11,302 nt of DNA. Source: Hyphomicrobiales bacterium (lineage in GTDB: Bacteria > Pseudomonadota > Alphaproteobacteria > Rhizobiales > JALURZ01). The notes under the pieces are model-generated. The model made no database searches. It was not told the origin of the DNA and saw only the letters and a program-made list of their open reading frames with translations. The translations under genes and the position numbers were made by a program. Below, piece by piece: positions 7,495-11,302 of the stretch (positions are counted from its first letter, which is position 1; every line of letters starts with the position of its first letter). The stretch spans positions 7,836-19,137 of the forward strand of contig JALURZ010000286.1 of NCBI GenBank assembly GCA_027058735.1, read 5' to 3'.

Positions 7495-7509
7495 GTCAGC
7501 GGCAAGTCA
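7488..7509. repeat. Exact 11-bp tandem repeat at the cfa -35 region
   Basis: GCGGCAAGTCA occurs twice head to tail (7488–7498 and 7499–7509); on the cfa sense strand it reads TGACTTGCCGC twice. The 11-bp period is about one helical turn, and the promoter-proximal copy contains the predicted -35. Response regulators of the OmpR/PhoB family often bind direct repeats with this period, but I recognise no specific box. Confidence 0.65.
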
Positions 7510-7512
7510 CAG

Positions 7513-7526
7513 GCCCGCGCGCGGGC
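7513..7526. repeat. 14-bp perfect GC palindrome downstream of rplI
   Basis: GCCCGCGCGCGGGC lies 23 bp after the rplI stop and just upstream of the cfa promoter repeat. It could fold as a GC stem that slows RNA polymerase or protects the rplI mRNA end. No T run follows it on the minus strand, so it is not a standard intrinsic terminator. Such palindromes can also arise by chance in GC-rich DNA. Confidence 0.35.
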
Positions 7527-7549
7527 TGGCGGCTCCGCCCCGGTTCAGA

Positions 7550-8254
7550 TCAGGTCTTTTCGCCCGCCGCTTCGCCGTCCCCCTCGTGCGGTGTCTCTTG
7601 GTCCGGCCCGGCCGCCTGCGCGGCGGCCTCGCCATCGTCAGGGGCGGTCTCGTCCTGCGCCTCGTCCTGCGCCAGTTCCTCGCTCACCTGCCTGGCGACC
7701 TCTTCATCGTCGAACACCTCCTGCGCGCTGATCGCCTCGCCGTCCTCCACATCGTCCTCGAACTGGTCGGCGGTCACATCCTCGCCCTTCGCCTGGCGTT
7801 CCGCCTCTTCGGGCGTGCGGGCCACGTTGATGGTGATGGCCACAGAGACCTCGGCATGCAGGTTGATGCGGATTTCGTGCAGGCCCAACACCTTGATGGC
7901 CTTGTCCAGAACGACCTGATTGCGGGTCAGCTTCGCGCCCGTCGCGCTCACCACATCGGCAATATCGCGGGTGCTGACGGAGCCGTAAAGCTGTCCGGTG
8001 TCGCCCGCCTGGCGAATGATGACGAAGGATTTGCCGTCGATCGAGGCGGCGGCGTCGTCGGCGGCCGACTTGCGCTGTGCGTTGCGCCGTTCGATATCGG
8101 CGCGATCCGCCTCGAAGCGTTTGAGATTGGCCGGCGTCGCGCGCAGCGCCTTTTGCTGCGGCAACAGAAAATTGCGGGCAAACCCGTCCTTCACGGTGAC
8201 GATATCACCCAGGCCGCCCAGTTTGCCGACCCGTTCCAGCAGAATGATTTCCAT
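7550..8254 (-). CDS. rplI: 50S ribosomal protein bL9 with long acidic tail
   Basis: A 234-residue bL9, a large-subunit protein that binds 23S rRNA near the L1 stalk. The N-terminal rRNA-binding domain begins MEIILLERVGKLG and carries the family signature at 13–40 (GxVVxVKxGFARNFLxP type, with Gly24, Phe25, Asn28). A long linker helix (about 42–75) leads to the C-terminal domain, which ends near residue 146. Beyond it is an extension of nearly 90 residues; about 29 of the last 77 are Asp or Glu, giving a low-complexity, probably disordered tail. bL9 is usually near 150 residues, with longer forms common in alphaproteobacteria; this one is long even so. The ATG at 8252–8254 follows GAGGAC by about 9 nt. 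The gene starts 43 bp after the DUF2232 gene, in the same likely operon. Confidence 0.95.
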   Translation of the reverse strand: MEIILLERVGKLGGLGDIVTVKDGFARNFLLPQQKALRATPANLKRFEADRADIERRNAQRKSAADDAAASIDGKSFVIIRQAGDTGQLYGSVSTRDIADVVSATGAKLTRNQVVLDKAIKVLGLHEIRINLHAEVSVAITINVARTPEEAERQAKGEDVTADQFEDDVEDGEAISAQEVFDDEEVARQVSEELAQDEAQDETAPDDGEAAAQAAGPDQETPHEGDGEAAGEKT

Positions 8255-8297
8255 GATCCAGTTGTCCTCATCTCGGGTGTTTGAAAAAAAGCCTGTG

Positions 8298-9287
8298 TCA
8301 ACTCGCCAGGGGCGGCCCGGGCCGTCCGGCGTAACGCTTGCGCAAAGACAGGAAGGTTTCCGCCAGGCCGAGGCCGGCGAAAATCAGGGCCGCCATCCAG
8401 TTGAACAGGAACAACAGCGCATAGGCGCCGAACAGCAGGCCGGCGCGCGCCGGCATGTTGCGCGTGATGACATGCAGGACGACCAGCCCCAGCAGGGCAA
8501 AGGCGAAAATGATGGCGGTGCTGGCGATGCCGCCGATCATGCCGAACGTGCCGGGCAGCATGGCGACCAGCAGGGCGCCGGCAAGCGCATAGACAAAACC
8601 GTGCGGATAGCTCATTTCGCCGATGGCGTCCGCGGAGCGCCGCAGCAATCCCGACGCCCGCGTGATTTTCGCCGCCAGCCACATATTCATCATCGTCGCG
8701 GCCATGTAGATGACCGCGGATGCCGCCGGCAGCATCCACGACAACAGGGCGATAAACTGGTCGAGCATCTCCGGTTGCAGGTCTTTCAGCGCCCCGGACG
8801 GTGCGCTCTGCGCGATCATCTGGCGCAGGGTTTCGCGGACCGACTTTTGAAACGTTTCCGCGTCCGGCGCGATAATAAGCATCGTCACGGTTGTCAGCAC
8901 GCTCGCTATGGCGGCAATCCAGACCACCAGACGGCCCAGCGGATACCACTGCAGCCGGCTTTCACCGGGGTTGCCGCCATCTGCGCCCTGCCCGGGGTCG
9001 GGGCGCGACAACAGCGCCAGATGGCTCAGCCATACCGCCGGCAGCCCCGCGGTGAACAACACCATGTTCGCCCCGGCGACCCCCATGATCGCGACGGCGG
9101 CCAGCGCCGCGGTGAGCGCGGCCACCGCGCCGGCGATGATGCCCCAGCCGAAACATGCCAGGAAAATCGGCAATGCGGCCAGGTAGAACAACACGATGGA
9201 TAGCGCATTGCCCGTCGCCACCGATACGTAGAGCACCGTCGTCGCCGCGCCGGCGCCAATTCCAACAAGGATCTGTTTCGTCGTCAT
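8298..9287 (-). CDS. DUF2232 (YybS-like) multipass membrane protein
   Basis: A 329-residue hydrophobic protein of unknown function. About eight membrane segments can be seen, roughly at residues 6–25, 30–47, 48–70, 72–93, 117–139, 180–207, 231–275 (probably two) and 284–310. A soluble loop at 141–175 separates the two halves. Its place between rpsR and rplI and its pattern match the DUF2232/YybS family, which occupies this spot in many alphaproteobacteria; that is recalled, not searched. I chose the ATG at 9285–9287, because the first membrane segment follows directly. The frame is open to a TTG at 9371 with a GAGGG upstream; this would add 28 polar residues. In either case 40–120 bp separate it from rpsR. 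No catalytic motif is visible, so no function is assigned. Confidence 0.82.
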   Translation of the reverse strand: MTTKQILVGIGAGAATTVLYVSVATGNALSIVLFYLAALPIFLACFGWGIIAGAVAALTAALAAVAIMGVAGANMVLFTAGLPAVWLSHLALLSRPDPGQGADGGNPGESRLQWYPLGRLVVWIAAIASVLTTVTMLIIAPDAETFQKSVRETLRQMIAQSAPSGALKDLQPEMLDQFIALLSWMLPAASAVIYMAATMMNMWLAAKITRASGLLRRSADAIGEMSYPHGFVYALAGALLVAMLPGTFGMIGGIASTAIIFAFALLGLVVLHVITRNMPARAGLLFGAYALLFLFNWMAALIFAGLGLAETFLSLRKRYAGRPGPPLAS

Positions 9288-9410
9288 TTCAGCTGTCCCG
9301 CGCCGGGCATCCGTGCCCGTTTGTGAGCGGTTAGGGACACTCTTGTGCGGCGTGGTCCCAACCCGTTTCAAGCCGCCCTCGCCGGAGGACCGGGTGGCGG
9401 AGGCCTTGCG

Positions 9411-9659
9411 TTATTGCACGATATAGGGCAACAGGCCCAGAAACCGCGCCCTTTTTATGGCGCGCGCCAGTTCACGCTGCTTGGGCGCGGACACAGCCGT
9501 GATCCGGCTCGGCACGATCTTGCCGCGTTCCGACACATAGCGCTGCAGCAGGCGCACGTCCTTGTAGTCGATCCTGGGTGCGTTGGACCCGGTGAAGGGG
9601 CAGGTCTTGCGGCGCCGGAAAAACGGTCTGCGGGTCTGTGAGTGAGGGGCGGCCATCAT
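9411..9659 (-). CDS. rpsR: 30S ribosomal protein bS18
   Basis: An 82-residue bS18, which binds the platform of the 30S subunit as a dimer with bS6. The basic N-terminus (RRPFFRRRKTCPF, residues 10–22) and the core (IDYKDVRLLQRYVSERGKIV from residue 30, then SRITAVSAPKQRELARAIKRAR) match the family along its full length. The frame starts with two consecutive ATG codons (9654–9659). The first overlaps the rpsF stop as ATGA. The upstream AAGGAG (9665–9670) lies 5 nt from the first ATG and 8 nt from the second, so the second may be favoured. The tight coupling to rpsF suits two proteins that are made and used as a pair. Length is normal. Confidence 0.97.
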   Translation of the reverse strand: MMAAPHSQTRRPFFRRRKTCPFTGSNAPRIDYKDVRLLQRYVSERGKIVPSRITAVSAPKQRELARAIKRARFLGLLPYIVQ

Positions 9660-10117
9660 TCGTTCTCCTTGCGGCGGGGCGTGTCGGGGGCATCGGGCGC
9701 GGTGTCGCCGGCCGGCTCTTCCGCCGCCCGCTCGCGGCGTCGGGGCCGCTCATCGGGCCGCCCGCCGCGCCGCCCGCCTCTTTCGTCGCGCCCGCGCCCC
9801 GACTGCATGGCGGCGGACGGTTCGCTCTCGTGCTCCCTGACGCGCAGCGTCAGGAACCGGATGACGTCATTGTCAAGCCCCATCTGGCGTTCCATCTCGG
9901 CGAGCGCGGCGTGCGGCGCATCGATATTCATCAGTGAAAAATGCGCCTTTCGGTTTTTCTTGATCCGGTAGGCGAGGGTCTTCAGGCCCCAGTATTCGGT
10001 CTTGCCCACCGTACCGCCGCCCTCCGCGATAAGCGCCTTGAATTTTTCCGTCAGCGCTTCGACCTGTGAGGCCGAAACATCCTGACGCGCCAGATAGACA
10101 TGCTCGTACAGAGGCAT
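9656..10117 (-). CDS. rpsF: 30S ribosomal protein bS6 with Arg/Gly-rich tail
   Basis: A 153-residue bS6, partner of bS18 on the 30S platform. The core (about 1–96) starts MPLYEHVYLARQD, typical of the family, and includes EYWGLKTLAYRIKKNRKAHF (41–60) and VIRFLTLRV. After residue 100 comes an extension of about 53 residues. First is a basic, Arg/Gly-rich part (107–130, with GRGRDERGGRRGGR), then an acidic, Pro/Ala-rich end. bS6 is usually 95–135 residues; tails are common in alphaproteobacteria. The ATG at 10115–10117 follows an AAGGG by 8 nt. The frame stays open for 52 more codons to an ATG at 10273; those residues do not resemble bS6 and I leave them out. It is the first gene of the rpsF–rpsR–DUF2232–rplI run. 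Confidence 0.95.
   Translation of the reverse strand: MPLYEHVYLARQDVSASQVEALTEKFKALIAEGGGTVGKTEYWGLKTLAYRIKKNRKAHFSLMNIDAPHAALAEMERQMGLDNDVIRFLTLRVREHESEPSAAMQSGRGRDERGGRRGGRPDERPRRRERAAEEPAGDTAPDAPDTPRRKENE
9665..9670 (-). promoter_or_regulatory. Ribosome binding site of rpsR within the rpsF tail
   Basis: AAGGAG on the minus strand, inside the last codons of rpsF (Arg-Lys-Glu). It sits 5 nt before the first and 8 nt before the second of two adjacent ATG codons, so it favours the second start by spacing. Confidence 0.75.
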
Positions 10118-10318
10118 GGACAGAGCCCTTCTCGAAATCATCGTCGCGACCGCGCCCGGCGCAAAGCCCCTCTTGAGCCCCTGATGAAAAACGAAAGGCT
10201 CGCGAAGCCGGACCAAAAGAGCGGAAACACCGGAAAGCCGGAGCATCGCTCCCGTCATTGGCGCTTCGGCCATGACCTTCCGTTCAGCCTCCAGCCGGGC
10301 AGCCGGTCCAATTCACAC
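10118..10318 (-). promoter_or_regulatory. Long 5' leader of the rpsF operon (possible ribosomal-protein control region)
   Basis: About 200 nt separate the predicted transcription start (near 10318) from the rpsF ATG. Small stems can be seen: GGAGC/GCTCC (10240–10252, 3-nt loop), CCGG/CCGG (10230–10241, 4-nt loop) and CCGG/CCGG (10295–10306, 4-nt loop). The first two share bases 10240–10241 and exclude each other. In many bacteria the bS6:bS18 pair binds a CCG-containing structure in its own leader; this leader is rich in CCG, but I cannot confirm the known motif by eye. Confidence 0.4.
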
Positions 10319-10324
10319 CGGTGG

Positions 10325-10352
10325 GTTATACGCATATTGCGCCCGCGCGCAA
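10325..10352 (-). promoter_or_regulatory. Likely promoter of the rpsF operon
   Basis: On the minus strand TTGCGC (10347–10352) and TATAAC (10325–10330) are 16 bp apart, a good match to housekeeping promoters of alphaproteobacteria. Part of the -35 lies in the left arm of the GC-rich inverted repeat at 10340–10381. Function is inferred from sequence and from the position upstream of rpsF. Confidence 0.6.
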
Positions 10353-10381
10353 GCCCGGATGCGCAGTGGCGCGCGCGGGCG
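10340..10381. repeat. 11-bp inverted repeat between the divergent rpsF and fabD promoters
   Basis: CGCCCGCGCGC (10340–10350) and its reverse complement (10371–10381) flank a 20-bp spacer. The 8-bp direct repeat GCATATTG lies just outside or at the edge of each arm (10332–10339 and 10382–10389), overlapping the promoter elements on both sides. Part of the match is low-complexity GC, so chance contributes. Confidence 0.55.
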
Positions 10382-10386
10382 GCATA

Positions 10387-10414
10387 TTGACACCCTGATC
10401 GAAATTGCTATGTC
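10387..10414 (+). promoter_or_regulatory. Likely promoter of fabD
   Basis: A perfect -35 TTGACA (10387–10392) is followed after 16 bp by TATGTC (10409–10414), within the GCTATG context common at alphaproteobacterial -10 boxes. The start would be near 10421, giving a leader of about 33 nt. The -35 elements of this promoter and of the opposing rpsF promoter are 34 bp apart. Confidence 0.6.
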
Positions 10415-10419
10415 TCACC

Positions 10420-10435
10420 GGCGCAATGATGCGCC
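10420..10435 (+). promoter_or_regulatory. Hairpin or operator at the start of the fabD message
   Basis: GGCGCA (10420–10425) and TGCGCC (10430–10435) form a perfect 6-bp inverted repeat with a 4-nt loop ATGA. It begins at or next to the predicted transcription start and ends 18 bp before the fabD ATG, ahead of a GGGGA ribosome site (10446–10450). It could be a repressor site or an mRNA 5' stem. Confidence 0.5.
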
Positions 10436-10453
10436 TTGCGGGTTGGGGACGTC

Positions 10454-11302
10454 ATGACCAGCGCCTTTACATTTCCCGGGCAGGGCAGCCAGCAGGTCGG
10501 CATGGGCCAGGCTCTCGCTGGGGCGTTCACGAGTGCCGCGGATGTCTTCGCCGAAGTCGACGATGCCTTGTCCCAGCCGCTGTCGGGGCTGATCTGGAAC
10601 GGGCCGGAAGACGAACTGACCCTCACCGAAAACGCCCAGCCCGCGCTGATGGCGGTGAGCATGGCGGTCATGCGCGTGCTGGAAAAGGATGTGGGCCTTT
10701 CTCTCGCCGCCCGGGCCGCGTTTGTCGCCGGCCATTCGCTCGGCGAATATTCCGCACTTGCCGCGGCGGGCGCCCTGGGCCTGTCCGACACCGCCCGTCT
10801 GCTCAGGACGCGCGGGCAGGCCATGCAGAACGCGGTGCGCGTCGGCGATGGCGCCATGGCCGCCCTGCTGGGGCTCGAACTCGACGATGCGCGCGAGGCC
10901 GCGCGCCGCGCTGCGCAGCACGATGTCTGTTCGGTGGCCAATGACAATTCGCCGGGCCAGGTTGTCATCAGCGGCGGCAGGGCGGCGGTCGAAAGGGCCA
11001 TGGAGATCGCCTCGCGGATGGGTGCGCGCCGGGCCGTTCTGCTGCCGGTCAGCGCGCCGTTTCATTGCGCGCTGATGGCGCCGGCGGCCGATGTCATGGC
11101 GCAGGCTCCCGATGAGGTCGAGATTGCCGGTCCGGCCGTGCCCGTTATCTGCAATGTCGTCGCCTCGCCGGTGACCAGCCCGGATGAGCTGCGCGCCAAC
11201 CTGATAGAGCAGGTGACCGGCATGGTGCGCTGGCGCGAAAGCGTGGCCACGATGGCCGCGCACGGCGTCACAACGCTCTATGAGATCGGCGCGGGCATCG
11301 TG
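10454..11302 (+). CDS. fabD: Malonyl-CoA:ACP transacylase FabD (3' end beyond window)
   Basis: The first 283 codons of FabD, the cytoplasmic enzyme that moves malonyl from CoA to acyl carrier protein and supplies the extender unit for fatty-acid synthesis. The N-terminal FPGQGSQ (7–13) is diagnostic. The nucleophile is Ser95 in GHSLGEYSA. Arg120 in RTRGQAMQ is the likely malonate carboxylate contact. The catalytic histidine is His204 in SAPFHCALM. A PGQVVISG segment lies at 167–174. The frame is open to the window edge near YEIGAGIV, about 30 residues before the usual end. The ATG at 10454–10456 has GGGGA upstream. It is the only plus-strand gene and diverges from rpsF; fabG and acpP would be expected downstream, beyond the window. 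Confidence 0.97.
   Translation, partial: MTSAFTFPGQGSQQVGMGQALAGAFTSAADVFAEVDDALSQPLSGLIWNGPEDELTLTENAQPALMAVSMAVMRVLEKDVGLSLAARAAFVAGHSLGEYSALAAAGALGLSDTARLLRTRGQAMQNAVRVGDGAMAALLGLELDDAREAARRAAQHDVCSVANDNSPGQVVISGGRAAVERAMEIASRMGARRAVLLPVSAPFHCALMAPAADVMAQAPDEVEIAGPAVPVICNVVASPVTSPDELRANLIEQVTGMVRWRESVATMAAHGVTTLYEIGAGIV

Noticed and set aside
8284..8324. T7 run on the minus strand after DUF2232, with the palindrome CGGCCCGGGCCG (8313–8324) nearby, as an intrinsic terminator
   Set aside because: The palindrome is over 20 nt away from the T run, lies inside coding sequence, and termination here would cut rplI off from its operon.
1..11302. Mobile element, CRISPR array, tRNA, rRNA or intein
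   Set aside because: No terminal inverted repeats with a transposase, no regularly spaced repeats, no tRNA cloverleaf seen, and DnaB, a common intein host, is uninterrupted; RadA is uninterrupted as far as it is visible.

Overview
This is a GC-rich stretch of a bacterial chromosome. Its gene content and order point to an alphaproteobacterium. The order rpsF–rpsR–DUF2232–rplI … dnaB … alr–mlaE–mlaF–radA, with fabD pointing away from rpsF, is a familiar core arrangement in that class (from memory, not searched). I cannot fix the genus. I see no tRNA, rRNA, CRISPR array, insertion sequence, prophage or intein. Nine complete genes and the radA fragment lie on the minus strand; only fabD, also cut by the window edge, lies on the plus strand.

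Layout from right to left, the direction of minus-strand transcription. fabD (10454 to the right edge, plus strand) starts fatty-acid synthesis. A 336-bp intergenic region (10118–10453) separates it from rpsF and holds two back-to-back promoters, a GC-rich inverted repeat between them, a hairpin at the start of the fabD message, and a leader of about 200 nt for rpsF. Then come rpsF (bS6), rpsR (bS18), a DUF2232 membrane protein and rplI (bL9). bS6 and bL9 both carry long, low-complexity, charged C-terminal tails. Next is cfa, cyclopropane fatty acid synthase, with its own likely promoter carrying an exact 11-bp tandem repeat. dnaB, the replicative helicase, follows. An MFS transporter then sits between dnaB and alr with its own promoter, whose -10 element lies inside a perfect 9-bp inverted repeat that looks like an operator. 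Last come alr (alanine racemase), mlaE and mlaF (lipid ABC transporter permease and ATPase) and the start of radA, tightly packed and probably co-transcribed.

Two themes run through the window. One is information processing: ribosomal proteins, replicative helicase and recombination ATPase. The other is the cell envelope: fatty-acid synthesis, membrane-lipid cyclopropanation, lipid transport and D-alanine for peptidoglycan. I find no convincing undescribed multi-gene system. The coding content is ordinary core genome plus one transporter of unknown substrate. The observations most worth a second look are regulatory: repeated or palindromic DNA at the MFS, cfa and rpsF/fabD promoters, and the long rpsF leader with alternative hairpins.
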